Shown here in pieces: positions 1 through 8,872 of a stretch of 64,000 bases of DNA. Source of the stretch: Giardia muris (taxonomy: Eukaryota; Fornicata; Diplomonadida; Hexamitidae); contig CM016925.1 in NCBI GenBank assembly GCA_006247105.1, positions 1 through 64,000 of the forward strand. The letters are read 5' to 3'. Positions within the stretch are counted from its first letter, which is position 1. Every line of letters starts with the position of its first letter. Position numbers and translations under genes: made by a program. The notes under the pieces are model-generated. The model saw only the letters and a program-made list of their open reading frames with translations. It searched no databases and was not told the DNA's origin.

Positions 1-146
1 TTGGAGAGCTGCTCCTGAAGAGTCGCCTTCTCGGTGGTGAGGGCGTTGATGAGGGCTCGATTCTGGTCAGAGGCCTTTCGAAGGTCCTCGTTCATCTCCG
101 CATGCCTCTTGGACTCATTGATAGCATTGTCGAGCTGCTGTTTGAG
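1..146 (-). repeat. 146-bp segment identical to 8504-8649 in inverted orientation
   Basis: By direct comparison, the reverse complement of 1-146 matches 8504-8649 base for base. It encodes the coiled-coil part of the two ankyrin genes (around NAINESKRHAEMNEDLRK). A similar but not identical stretch occurs at about 63675-63815. The identity implies recent duplication or gene conversion. The match may continue left of the window. Confidence 0.9.
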
Positions 147-1430
147 AGAGGAGACTTCTGCAGTTAGCTGATCGATCTGAGCCCTGTCCTGTCGTTTCCT
201 GTCCTCGAACTGTTTGTGGAGGATATCGTTCTCTTTGTTGGCCTTCTGGAGTTGTTGTTTGAGAGAGGAGTTTTCCTGATTCAGTTGGGATAACTCCTTC
301 TTTGTCTCCTCTAGGGTATTCTTGGAAGAGGAGAGGTCTTTCTTGAGGGAGTCGTTCTCAGTGGCGAGCTTGTTAACACGATCCCGGAGCCTAGGCACTT
401 CACCGGGGTTATGTGGCGGGGGGATTCGCTCTGTCCCCTCATTTTCGAGGAGCTGATGGACTCGGGTGAAGTCGCCTCCCCACGATACCCCATTGTTCGC
501 ATGCCATTGAGCTGTATGACCTTTGGAGTCCTTCATTCCCTGTTCGTAGGGGAGAAGGAGCTCAACGATCTTGGGGTAGTTGTAGTGGGCTGCGATCATG
601 AGAGCGGTTGCTCCGGAAGGGAAGGCAATTCCATTAAAGTTGAACTTTCGTTCCTCCGTTGACTGCTTTCCCGCCTCGGAGAGGAGGAGTCGGGCGCAGT
701 CCGTCTTGCCATTAAGGGCGGCCCACATCAATGCGGTCAATCCATCTTCGTCCTGCATCCCAATTTCCTTTTCTAGGAAGGGGATGCAATTAGAGTGGCC
801 ATATTTTGCGGCCATCATCAGGGCTGTCATCCCGGTCGGATCCTGATATCCAACACGATCCAGATGCTTCTTGACTCCCTCAATGTCTCCGGTGACTGCG
901 GATACCATAAGCGGTGGTTGCTCTTTCGGGGGAGGGAGTTGTTCCGTGCCCTCGTTCTTGAGGAGCTGACGGACTCGAGTGAAGTCACCTATCTTTGTGC
1001 TGTTGTTCGCATGCCATTGAGCTGTGTATCCTTCAGAATCCTTAAGTCCCTGTTCGTAGGGGAGAAGGAGTTCAACGACATCGGGATGGTTCTGGTGGGC
1101 TGCGAGCATGAGTGCGGTTGTTCCGGGAGGATAAGTGTTGAGAAGGCCCTTCCATTCCTCTGTCGTCTGCTTTCCTGCCTCAGAGAGGAGGAGTCGGACG
1201 CAGTCTGTATAACCGTCGGAGGCTGCCAACATCAGTGCGGTCCGTCCACAGTTGTCCTGCATCCCGATCTCCCTCTCAAGTAGGGGGATGCAGTTGGCGT
1301 TACCTTCCATTGCGGCATACATCAAAGCCGTCCATCCATTTTTGCTCTTCTCCCCAACTTGATTGAGGTTCCTTTTCACGTCCTCGAGGTTGCCAAACAT
1401 GGCCGCCCCCATCAAATCTGTAAGGGACAT
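1..1430 (-). CDS. Ankyrin-repeat/coiled-coil protein (Giardia 21.1-like), 3' end cut by window
   Basis: The minus strand reads open from an ATG at 1430 (MSLTDLMGAAMFGNLEDVKR) to the window edge, about 476 codons. The first ~330 residues are two tandem ankyrin blocks. Each block has a repeat with GxTALMxAA, a repeat ending in RLLLSEAGKQTTEE, a repeat ending in VELLLPYEQG, then a TAQWHAN segment and a QLLxNEGTExxPPP linker. After the second block comes a heptad-rich coiled coil (KKDLSSSKNTLEETKKEL onward). The protein is closely related to the plus-strand gene at 7265 and to the one at 63112. Ankyrin stacks bind proteins, but no partner can be read from the sequence. The start is supported by the same AAAAATG context in the other copies. 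The C-terminus lies outside the window, so a kinase or RING tail cannot be excluded. Confidence 0.85.
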   Translation of the reverse strand, partial: MSLTDLMGAAMFGNLEDVKRNLNQVGEKSKNGWTALMYAAMEGNANCIPLLEREIGMQDNCGRTALMLAASDGYTDCVRLLLSEAGKQTTEEWKGLLNTYPPGTTALMLAAHQNHPDVVELLLPYEQGLKDSEGYTAQWHANNSTKIGDFTRVRQLLKNEGTEQLPPPKEQPPLMVSAVTGDIEGVKKHLDRVGYQDPTGMTALMMAAKYGHSNCIPFLEKEIGMQDEDGLTALMWAALNGKTDCARLLLSEAGKQSTEERKFNFNGIAFPSGATALMIAAHYNYPKIVELLLPYEQGMKDSKGHTAQWHANNGVSWGGDFTRVHQLLENEGTERIPPPHNPGEVPRLRDRVNKLATENDSLKKDLSSSKNTLEETKKELSQLNQENSSLKQQLQKANKENDILHKQFEDRKRQDRAQIDQLTAEVSSLKQQLDNAINESKRHAEMNEDLRKASDQNRALINALTTEKATLQEQLS

Positions 1431-1551
1431 TTTTGAACATCAAACGTCCACTTTCACCAGCCTTCCACTGAGGCTCCCATCTGACACTCTGGGCATCCAA
1501 CCACTACCACCTACCTGCCCCGAGGACGGGAGGCCCACAGCTCTCCTCGGG
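1431..1551 (-). repeat. Conserved leader upstream of ankyrin gene (inverted copy of 7138-7264)
   Basis: Reading the minus strand, this stretch contains CGAGGAGAGCTGTGGGCCTC, the block GGTTGGATGCCCAGAGTGTC, and the start-proximal TTTGATGTTCAAAAATG. All recur, with small indels, just upstream of the plus-strand ankyrin gene at 7265. It probably carries the promoter and initiator of this gene family and marks the left edge of the VSP block. Confidence 0.7.
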
Positions 1552-2152
1552 ATGCTCGTTGGGGCCTCCTCGCCCCCACAAGCCAGCCCGATCGCATCCA
1601 TAACCCCTGGAAGCCGTTGATGCAGGTCGTGCAGACGTCCTTGCTGTCTGGACGGGATACACAGTTGGAGAGGACGCACTTCGTACAGGCGACGGGAGAA
1701 GAGGAGGAAGAGTGGTGGCCCTCGAGGCACTCCGAGCACGTGAAGGCGTTCGAGGCGTAGGTGCACGTCCCGCAGTTCTCTTTTCCTCCATTTGTCGCAT
1801 CGCTACAGAGGTAGAGGTTCTTATTACTACCATCCGTCTTGACGAAGGTGATCGCACCATCAGCTGCCGTCTCACAAACACCGTTGGTGGCCGTCTTGCA
1901 GAGCTGCTTTCCAACCCCCTGTGTCTGGTCATAACAGCCTCCCTCGAACAGGAAGTAGTTGTTGGTAGAAGGGTCCCTGCCACCACTGGCCGCCTTGTTG
2001 CAGCCCGAGCACACACCACCAGTACAGTCAGCAGTCGTAACGGTGCTTGGATCCGCACAAGCCCCATTGATCGGGGCCTGGTTCGTGTCACTGCACTTCT
2101 TGCAGAACTCTCCCTCAACCCCCGGGATGGTGAAGGTCGAACCACCCCCGTC
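1511..2152 (-). pseudogene. Variant surface protein (VSP) fragment A, start-less and 3'-truncated
   Basis: The minus-strand frame opens just after a TGA at 2153-2155 and runs to a stop at 1511. VSP homology begins at FTIPGVEGE and includes many CXXC motifs and the VSP signature FLFEGGCYD. It resembles the start of VSP C, with near-identical nucleotides around 2021-2085 and 5590-5655. Homology stops near 1600 after CTTCINGFQG. The rest of the frame reads into the neighbouring ankyrin leader repeat (RGELWASRPRGR). There is no initiator ATG, no signal peptide, no C-terminal membrane helix and no CRGK tail. It cannot make a surface antigen by itself and may serve as a donor in recombination (inference). 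Confidence 0.8.
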
Positions 2153-2313
2153 TCATCCTTCCCCTTCACCATTCACTCACTTCCCCCTGCATCCGAACCA
2201 CCAACCGAGGAAGCCCCCGAGGCCCCCCAGGACCAGCAGGACGGCGATGACGATCCCCGCAATGGCACCCCCAGAGAGCCTGGAAGAACTGGAGGAGGGG
2301 GGAGGGGGGCAGG
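2085..2313 (-). repeat. VSP-VSP junction repeat (copy 1)
   Basis: Nearly identical to 4095-4323, offset by 2010 bp. Reading the minus strand it spans the VSP 3' end (membrane helix, CRGK, stop), the AGTGAAT signal, a few bases of spacer with an in-frame TGA, and the first codons of the next VSP (FTIPGVEGE). The same junction used twice suggests growth by unequal crossover. Confidence 0.85.
2171..2177 (-). terminator. Polyadenylation-like signal AGTGAAT overlapping VSP B stop
   Basis: On the minus strand the VSP B stop reads AAG-TGA followed by GTGAAT, so AGTGAAT shares its first base with the stop codon. It fits the AGTRAAY consensus known for Giardia mRNAs. Confidence 0.6.
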
Positions 2314-4162
2314 CATCGTTGGTGGGAGTGGAGCCGTCCCAGCAGAGGGTGCACTTCCCATTTGGACAGGAGGTGCACCCACTGGGGCAGGCCATGCAGT
2401 CGGAGGGGCTGGTCACAGTAGTGGTGTTGTAGTACCCAAGGGCACAGGAGCTGCAGGCGGTCGAGGAGGTGCAGGCCCCGCACTCCTTCGGACAGGCCGT
2501 GAAGGCGCCTGAGGCTGTGTCGAGGATGAAGGGGGCATTGGGGGCGGGAGTAGTGCACTTCCCGTCGACAGCCGTCTGGCACAGCTTGCTCCCGACCGAA
2601 GTCCCGGTGGTCGAAGATACAGGATAGCAGCCTCCCTCGAAGAGGAAGTAGCTGTTCGTATTACCGGTCACAGTCGGATTCTTGCAGCTCCCGCACCTCG
2701 TGGCACTGGACGAGACGGGGTCAGTCCCGGCCTCGTTGAGGCAGATGTCGTTGGCGCCTGCCGCCCTCGTCGTCTTCTTGTTGACGGCGGCCAGGGGCGT
2801 GCAGGTCCCGTCAAATGGAACGAAGCCGGAAGGGCACTCCTTGCAGACGGTCGTGCTCCCAACAAGAAGCTGGTTCTTCAGAGGGCAGATCTTGAGGTCC
2901 GCCGCCTTCTGGGGAGAGAAGCATCCGCCCTGATAGGCCAGGAAGCCGTTGAGGCAGGAGGTGCAGTAGCCGGAGGACCCCGTGCAGATCTTCGTGTTCG
3001 CATCGACGCACTCTCCGTTGATCGGGTTCTTCCCAGTTGGACACCCGACACAGACGAGCCCCGAGCCGAGGCCGAAGTCGAGGCAGCTCTCGCAGTTGTC
3101 GGGGCACTTGCTGCAGGTCGTGATGGAGAGGGAAGAGTTGTAGGTTGGGCCGAAGCCGCTCTTGCACGCCTCGCACTGGCTCTTGTCAGTGTTGCAGGCT
3201 CCACAGTTCTGGAGGTCGCAAGGCTGGCACGTCCCGTACTGCTGACCGGCGTCGGGGGTGTAGAAGAAGCCCTCGGAGCACTTGTCGGCATCGCACTTCT
3301 TGTGAGATTGATCGGCGTCGCACTGGTCGCAACCCTCGGGACAGGCCTTGCAGGTCGAGTCGAGGTAGAAGGTCGGCATGCACTTGGTGCAGGTGTCGGC
3401 GTCCGTGCACGTCTTGCAGTTCTCGGTCTTGCACTTCGTGCACTTGTTTCCGTCCTTGAAGTACCCGTCGGTGCAGGTCGTGCAGGTGTTGGCATCGGAG
3501 CAGGTCAGACAACCGGCGGGACAGGCCGTGCACGCGCCCTTGTCGAGGTAGAACCCGTCCGCACAACCCGAGCAGGTGTTGGCAGCATTCGCCTCGATGC
3601 AGTTCTCGACCGAGCAGGAGAAGCAGTTGGCCTTGGTCGAGTCGGGAAGAAAGCCGGGGTTGCAGGTCGTGCAGGTGGCCGCGGAAGCACTGGTCGCCGT
3701 CCCCGTCTTGCAGTTCTGGGGCAGGGCGGGACAGCCCGAGATAGCGCCATTCGACGTGAAGGGGACGGACCCGGGGAGGCAGGCCTGACAGGTGACGGTC
3801 GAGGCGTAGGTGCACGTCTCGCAGTTCGCCACTCCTCCGCTCGAGGCGTCCCCGCAGAGGTAGAGCTTCCCGTCCTTGAGGAAGGCCCCAGATGCCGCCG
3901 TCGTGCAAGCACCGCTGCTGGCCGCTGAGCAGAGAATGCTCCCGGGAGAGGACGCCTGGTCGTAGCACCCCCCGTTGAAGAGGAAGAGGGTCCCGGACGT
4001 CCCACACGACTCACACGTGCCATCGGCAGTTGGGGACTTCTGAGTACAGTCATTGCCTGGAGTCCCACACTTCCCATTGATCGGGGCCTCACCCGTCTCA
4101 CTGCACTTCTTGCATAACTCTCCCTCAACCCCCGGGATGGTGAAGGTCGAACCACCCCCGTC
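2177..4162 (-). pseudogene. Variant surface protein (VSP) B, no start codon
   Basis: The frame is open for about 660 codons, from just after a TGA at 4163-4165 to the stop at 2177. It encodes a cysteine-rich ectodomain with tens of CXXC motifs, GGCY elements (LFLFNGGCYD, FLFEGGCYP) and many CxxC-x(n)-C furin-like repeats. A poly-Ser linker, a Gly/Leu/Ile membrane helix (GAIAGIVIAVLL) and the cytoplasmic tail GCRGK follow. These are the hallmarks of Giardia VSPs, which coat the trophozoite and switch antigenically. No ATG or signal peptide lies at the 5' end: translation would have to begin immediately downstream of VSP C's stop, across an in-frame TGA. I therefore call it a silent, pseudogenised array member rather than an expressed gene. 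It shares its 3' end almost exactly with VSP C. Confidence 0.85.
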
Positions 4163-4323
4163 TCATCCTTCCCCTTCACCATTCACTCACTTCCCCCTGC
4201 ATCCGAACCACCAACCGAGGAAGCCCCCGAGACCTCCCAGGACCAGCAGGACGGCGATGACGATCCCCGCAATGGCACCCCCAGAGAGCCTGGAAGAACT
4301 GGAGGAGGGGGGAGGGGGGCAGG
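4095..4323 (-). repeat. VSP-VSP junction repeat (copy 2)
   Basis: Counterpart of 2085-2313, with a few substitutions (for example TTGCATAAC versus TTGCAGAAC on the plus strand). It joins the 3' end of VSP C to the start-less 5' end of VSP B. Confidence 0.85.
4181..4187 (-). terminator. Polyadenylation-like signal AGTGAAT overlapping VSP C stop
   Basis: Same arrangement as after VSP B: the stop TGA is immediately followed by GTGAAT on the minus strand, matching AGTRAAY. Confidence 0.6.
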
Positions 4324-5815
4324 TCCCATTGAAGGACGACCCGTCCCAGCAGGTCGTGCAGGCCGTCGTGTTGCATCCCGTGCAGCCCGAGTGGTAGATC
4401 GAGCACGCCTTGCAGTCGGGGGTGGCTCCAGCTGTGGTGTTGGCGTTGTAGTACCCGAAGCCGCAGGACGTGCAGGTGACGGCACCGTTCGAGGAGGTGC
4501 AGGCCCCGCACCCCGGGACCTTCGAGGAGCAGGAGGTGAGGACGGTCCCATTGAGGTAGAGGCCCGAGGTGGTATTGACAGCATTACAGACCCCACCAGA
4601 GGCCGAGGTGCAGGCGCTCTTCCCGACCTCCGTGGAGGCGTTGTAGCAGCCCCCGTTGAGGAGGAAGAAGTTAGTGGTCGAGGACCCGGTCACGTCCTGG
4701 CACTTCCCGCACCTCGTGGAGGACGCATCGAGGGCGGTTCCGTCCTCCTTCTGGCAGATCTGGGTCGCCCTCGTCACGTTCGTCGAGGCGACCAGAAGGC
4801 ATTCTCCGTTGATCGGGACGAAGCCCGGCTTGCACTCGGAGCAGACGGTCGTGTTCCCGACCAGGAACTGCTTCTCCTTCGCACAGACGCCCAGCTCGGC
4901 GGCCTTGAAGGTCGAGTAGCATCCCTCGAGGTAGGGGACGTATCCATTGAGGCAGGACGTGCAGGTGCCGGAGGAGTCGGTGCAGACCTTCTTGGTGGTC
5001 TCGTTTGCAGGAACACACCCCCCGTCGATCGGGGCCTGATCAGTCGGACACTCGGTGCAGACGAGCCCCGGACCGAGGTTGGTGCAGGAGGTGCAGTTCT
5101 TGGGACAGGAGTCGCAGGACGTGATGGCAAGGGAGGAGTTGTAGGTCGGGCCGAAGGAGGGGAGGCAGGCCGAACAGGTCTTCTCGTCCGTGTCGCACGT
5201 CTTGCAGTTCTGGACGGTACAGGCCTTGCAGGTCTTGTCATTCTCTCCAACAAGGCCGAAGCCGGGAAGGCAGGACTTGCAGGTGAAGACCTCTCCGGCA
5301 CGGGAGGTGGTCGAACCTCCGTTTCCACCTGAGTTCCCTCCTGGAGTTGGGGCCGCATAGGTGCATGTACCGCAGTTCTCTTTTCCTCCTGCATCTTCTG
5401 AGGTGTCACTGCAGAGGTAGAGAACCTCACTCTTGATGAAGGCGGGGGAGTTATCCTGGAGAACAGTGCACTTCCCAGCAACCACGGTCTTGCAGAGCTT
5501 GTTCCCGGGAGAGGAGTCCGTCTTGTAGCACCCACCATAGAAGAGGAAGTAGTCCGTTCCTGTTCCACATCCCGTACAGACACCATTGGCACATTCAGCA
5601 GTCGTAACGGTGCTTGGATCCGCACAAGCCCCATTGATCGGGGCCTCACCCGTCTCACTGCACTTCTTGCAGAACTCTCCCTCAACCCCCGGGATGGTGA
5701 ACTTTGAGTTTGCATCGCACTCTCCCGTAGCTCGAGCCTTCACCTCCACCGAGCCCTCGAGGACGTCGATCTCCGGTGCTGCTCTCCCGGAGGAGCGGTC
5801 GATCGTCCCGAGCAT
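4187..5815 (-). CDS. Variant surface protein (VSP) C, first of the array, probable loss of signal peptide
   Basis: VSP homology runs from about ATGECDANSKFTIPG (near 5735) to the stop at 4187. It is a CXXC-rich ectodomain with FLFYGGCYK and FLLNGGCYN (GGCY motifs), a poly-Ser stretch, a membrane helix and the GCRGK tail. VSPs form the protective coat of Giardia trophozoites. The nearest sensible in-frame ATG is at 5815 (MLGTIDRSSGRAAPEID), but the peptide after it is not a hydrophobic signal sequence. The frame stays open, without VSP-like character, to about 6670. The gene therefore carries slightly more of the N-terminus than VSP A and B but still seems to lack the secretion signal and may also be silent. 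The true start is uncertain. Confidence 0.65.
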   Translation of the reverse strand: MLGTIDRSSGRAAPEIDVLEGSVEVKARATGECDANSKFTIPGVEGEFCKKCSETGEAPINGACADPSTVTTAECANGVCTGCGTGTDYFLFYGGCYKTDSSPGNKLCKTVVAGKCTVLQDNSPAFIKSEVLYLCSDTSEDAGGKENCGTCTYAAPTPGGNSGGNGGSTTSRAGEVFTCKSCLPGFGLVGENDKTCKACTVQNCKTCDTDEKTCSACLPSFGPTYNSSLAITSCDSCPKNCTSCTNLGPGLVCTECPTDQAPIDGGCVPANETTKKVCTDSSGTCTSCLNGYVPYLEGCYSTFKAAELGVCAKEKQFLVGNTTVCSECKPGFVPINGECLLVASTNVTRATQICQKEDGTALDASSTRCGKCQDVTGSSTTNFFLLNGGCYNASTEVGKSACTSASGGVCNAVNTTSGLYLNGTVLTSCSSKVPGCGACTSSNGAVTCTSCGFGYYNANTTAGATPDCKACSIYHSGCTGCNTTACTTCWDGSSFNGTCPPPPSSSSSRLSGGAIAGIVIAVLLVLGGLGGFLGWWFGCRGK

Positions 5816-7137
5816 TGCGGGTCGTCCGGGCTCAGACCTCAGGCATGACGATCCCATTGGGTGGTGCGAAGACCGATCCTCCTGGAGCGGACCTAGTTGG
5901 GAGCTGCTGGACGGTCCTGAGTTGTGTGGTCTTGCACCAAGGTCTGGGATGAGAGGGGAGGGGCCTGTCAGGCTGCGGTCGAGGAGGCGGGCTCTATGAC
6001 GACTCCTCACCAAGTCCTCTCTCCATCTGTCGGCAGGACTCCGAGCTCCTGGACGTCTGGTGCGTCCTCCCAGTGGTCCCGTCCCTGAGCCACGGTCTGA
6101 AGGGCGTGAGGAGCCACAAACCGGGCCCCTGCTCGAAGTCCTTCGTTCGTCAACGATCTGCAGGACGGGCCTCCTCTCGTGGCCAGGAGCACACGTCCAC
6201 GACCTCTTCCATATCTCCTCGGATGCTCCCGTCCCTCCAAACTCATACTTGGTGGGCAACGAGGACAGACAGCACGGCCTTCTTGTCGTCCCCTGCCCCG
6301 AGGGAAGGCTCGAAGTGGTCATGATGGGGACTGCTTCTCGACTTCCGGAGAGGAGTAGTGGACGAGGTATCCCGACGTCATGCCTCTTCGACTCCTTGAA
6401 CGAGCCGGGACTGAGAGTCCTCACGAAGGTCACGACCTCGAGGAGGAGCGGAGAGAGTCGTCTGTAATCCCAGAGCCACGGGCCGAGATGAGTCGACAGG
6501 AAGGGATGTCCGTCATCCAGCACAAGGGTCCTGGCCTCTCGATCCCAAGGACCTTGCAGGCACGGTTCCCAGTCCTCGTCGTGTGGTCCCATCCGAAGAG
6601 CTGAGTCATGAGACACCCGTTGATGGAACAGGGGTGATGAGGACTGCAGTGCGACGGGAGGTGCCCACAAGGACGTCGTGGAGTGGACGGACGAACCGTC
6701 TCGTGCAGGAATGGGGCCACGGGACAGGCCACCGGTGTGAAAGGACGGACGGGAGAGGGGAGCAGTAGGTCTTCATCAGGCCGGGCAGTCTGGAAGGACT
6801 GAAGGACTATCGTGGGCACCACTGGTTCCGGACAGCAGTGATGGCCTCTGGTGCAGGACGGCTCGTTGTCGTCCCAGGCCGTGAGCCCGCCCACATTGGA
6901 CGACTCCGGCTCCTCGTTGGCAGAGATGGGACGTGTCCCTCCCCAACGGCCAGGGAGAGAGGACGAGCATAAGTCGGGGGCGTCTCCCTTCTGAGTCTGG
7001 ATGCGAGTTGCACGTCAGCCAGCTTGGACCCACGCCTATCTGGAGGGGCCGGAAGGCTCTTCACCCTGCCATTGAGTGGGTGGGGAGCTATAAGGGGAGA
7101 CTGATGACCAGTGGGAGCTCATTCGGGGACGAGAGAA
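5816..7137. other. 1.3-kb region between VSP array and ankyrin gene, no convincing gene
   Basis: The minus strand stays open in the VSP C frame to about 6670, but the translation is rich in R, P, S and G without VSP, ankyrin or signal-peptide features. Overlapping open frames on the plus strand look equally unconvincing. I see no RNA gene or terminal repeat. It may be a decayed 5' flank of the array. Confidence 0.5.
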
Positions 7138-7264
7138 CCCCGAGGAGAGCTGTGGGCCTCCCGTCCTCGGGGCAGGTCGTTGGTAGTGGTTGGATGCCCA
7201 GAGTGTCGGATGAGCGGGAAGGGGGAGCCTCAATCCGAGGAGAGTTGATGCTTGATGTTCAAAA
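7138..7264 (+). repeat. Conserved leader of ankyrin gene (inverted copy of 1431-1551)
   Basis: Contains the same blocks as the leader at 1431-1551 and ends in TGCTTGATGTTCAAAAATG. A looser version (TTGACGCTTGATAATCAAAA) precedes the third copy at 63112. Likely promoter and initiator of the family (inference). Confidence 0.7.
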
Positions 7265-8872
7265 ATGTTCGATACGGATTTGATGGAGGCGGTCAAGAAG
7301 GGAGACCTCAAGGGCGTGAAAAGGAATCTCAGTCAGGCTGGGAAACAGGATGGATATGGTGGGACGGCCCTGATGTGGGCTGCAATTAATGGCCGCGCCG
7401 ATTTCATCTCCCTACTTGAGAAGGAGATTGGAATGCAGGACAACAGGGGATGGACCGCATTGATGCTAGCCGCCCACAAAGGCAATACGGATTGTGCCAG
7501 ACTCCTCCTCTCAGAGGCCGGGAAGCAAACGACGGGGGAATGGATTGGCTTTCCCCCCGGGACGACCGCTCTCATGACGGCAGCTCATCGGAATTATCCC
7601 GAGATTGTTGAGCTCCTTCTCCCCTATGAGCAGGGAATGACTGATTCCAAGGGTCATACCGCTCAATGGCATGCAAACAGCAGTCCAGAGAAAGGCGACT
7701 TCACCGAAGTCCGCAAGCTCCTCGAGAACGAAGGGACAGAGCGAATCCCTCCTCCGAGAGAAGAATGTCTGCTTATGGCATCTGCAATCACTGGAGACAT
7801 CGAGGGAGTCAGGAAGCACCTGGATCGTGTCGGATATCAGGATCCGACCGGGACGACGGCATTGATGATGGCAGCAAGCTATGGTCACTCTAATTGCATC
7901 CCCTTCCTAGAAAGAGAAATTGGGATGCAAAGCAATGATGGGACGACCGCATTGATGAAGGCCGCAATGAAAGGTCACACTAGTTGCATTCCCCTACTTG
8001 AGAAGGAGATCGGGATGCAGGACAACTCTGGATGGACTGCATTGATGCTGGCCGCCTACCATGGCAATACGGACTGCGCCCGGCTCCTCTTCTCTGAAGC
8101 GGGGAAGCAAACAACGAAGAGTAGTGGGATCACCTCGAATGGCAAAACAGTTCCCTTCCCTTCCGGAATGACGGCTCTCATGCCTGCAGCCTACTTCAAC
8201 CGCCCTGAAATCGTCCAGCTCCTTCTTCCCTACGAGCAAGGATTAAAGGATTCCGAAGGACACACTGCCAAGTGGTATGCAAACAACAGTCCAGAGAAAG
8301 GAGACTTCACCCAGGTCCGCCAGCTCCTCGAGGACGAAGGGATAGAACGACTTCCTCCATCAAGTCCTGGACTAACCAATCAGGAACATATCAACAAGCT
8401 CACAGCTGAGATCGAGTCTCTCAAGAAAGACCTCTTCTCGTCCAAGAATGCCCTAGAGGAGACAAGGAAGGAGCTATCCCAACTGAATCAGGAAAACTCC
8501 TCGCTCAAACAGCAGCTCGACAATGCTATCAATGAGTCCAAGAGGCATGCGGAGATGAACGAGGACCTTCGAAAGGCCTCTGACCAGAATCGAGCCCTCA
8601 TCAACGCCCTCACCACCGAGAAGGCGACTCTTCAGGAGCAGCTCTCCAAGACCATTGAGGACCTCAAGAGAGCACTCGCAGACCAGAAGGCCCAGAACCT
8701 CGTCCTCGAGAAGGAGAACGCCCAACTGAGGACCGAGAGCCATGACATGAAAGACCTTCGGAGACGCCTCGAGGAGGTGGAGGAGGAGAAGAGGATCCTC
8801 CTCCAGAACCTCGCTGCTGTCGGGGGCAGGCTCACCAACCACCCCCAGGGCCTTGGAACGCCCACTGGATGA
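7265..8872 (+). CDS. Ankyrin-repeat/coiled-coil protein (Giardia 21.1-like)
   Basis: 535 residues, complete. Residues ~1-360 hold two ankyrin blocks: LMEAVKKGDLKGVKRNL opens the first, and LMASAITGDIEGVRKHL the second. Each block has several TALMxAA...CARLL and VELLLPYEQG repeats and a xxAxWxANxSPEKGDF insert. Residues ~370-525 form a long coiled coil (LTAEIESLKKDLFSSKNALE onward), and the tail is short (NHPQGLGTPTG). No kinase or RING domain follows. Giardia encodes hundreds of such 21.1 proteins, and their functions are largely unknown. The ATG sits directly behind the conserved TTCAAAA leader. Part of the coiled coil (8504-8649) is identical to the divergent copy at 1-1430. Confidence 0.9.
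   Translation: MFDTDLMEAVKKGDLKGVKRNLSQAGKQDGYGGTALMWAAINGRADFISLLEKEIGMQDNRGWTALMLAAHKGNTDCARLLLSEAGKQTTGEWIGFPPGTTALMTAAHRNYPEIVELLLPYEQGMTDSKGHTAQWHANSSPEKGDFTEVRKLLENEGTERIPPPREECLLMASAITGDIEGVRKHLDRVGYQDPTGTTALMMAASYGHSNCIPFLEREIGMQSNDGTTALMKAAMKGHTSCIPLLEKEIGMQDNSGWTALMLAAYHGNTDCARLLFSEAGKQTTKSSGITSNGKTVPFPSGMTALMPAAYFNRPEIVQLLLPYEQGLKDSEGHTAKWYANNSPEKGDFTQVRQLLEDEGIERLPPSSPGLTNQEHINKLTAEIESLKKDLFSSKNALEETRKELSQLNQENSSLKQQLDNAINESKRHAEMNEDLRKASDQNRALINALTTEKATLQEQLSKTIEDLKRALADQKAQNLVLEKENAQLRTESHDMKDLRRRLEEVEEEKRILLQNLAAVGGRLTNHPQGLGTPTG
8504..8649 (+). repeat. 146-bp segment identical to 1-146 (inverted)
   Basis: Partner of the repeat at 1-146. Encodes coiled-coil residues of the ankyrin gene. 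A diverged third version is near 63675-63815. Confidence 0.9.

Noticed and set aside
3820..3832. VSP B starting at 3832
   Set aside because: The codon is GTG inside a CXXC-rich stretch; VSP-type sequence continues upstream to 4162, so this is not a start.
3302..3928. Plus-strand 208-codon open frame across VSP B
   Set aside because: Antisense shadow of the cysteine-rich VSP frame; R/A/G-rich with no domain.
4391..5332. Plus-strand 313-codon open frame
   Set aside because: Antisense to VSP C; composition reflects the CXXC codons read backwards.
6500..6670. VSP C beginning near 6670
   Set aside because: That start is TTG, not ATG, and the peptide has no signal sequence or VSP character; VSP homology begins only near 5735.
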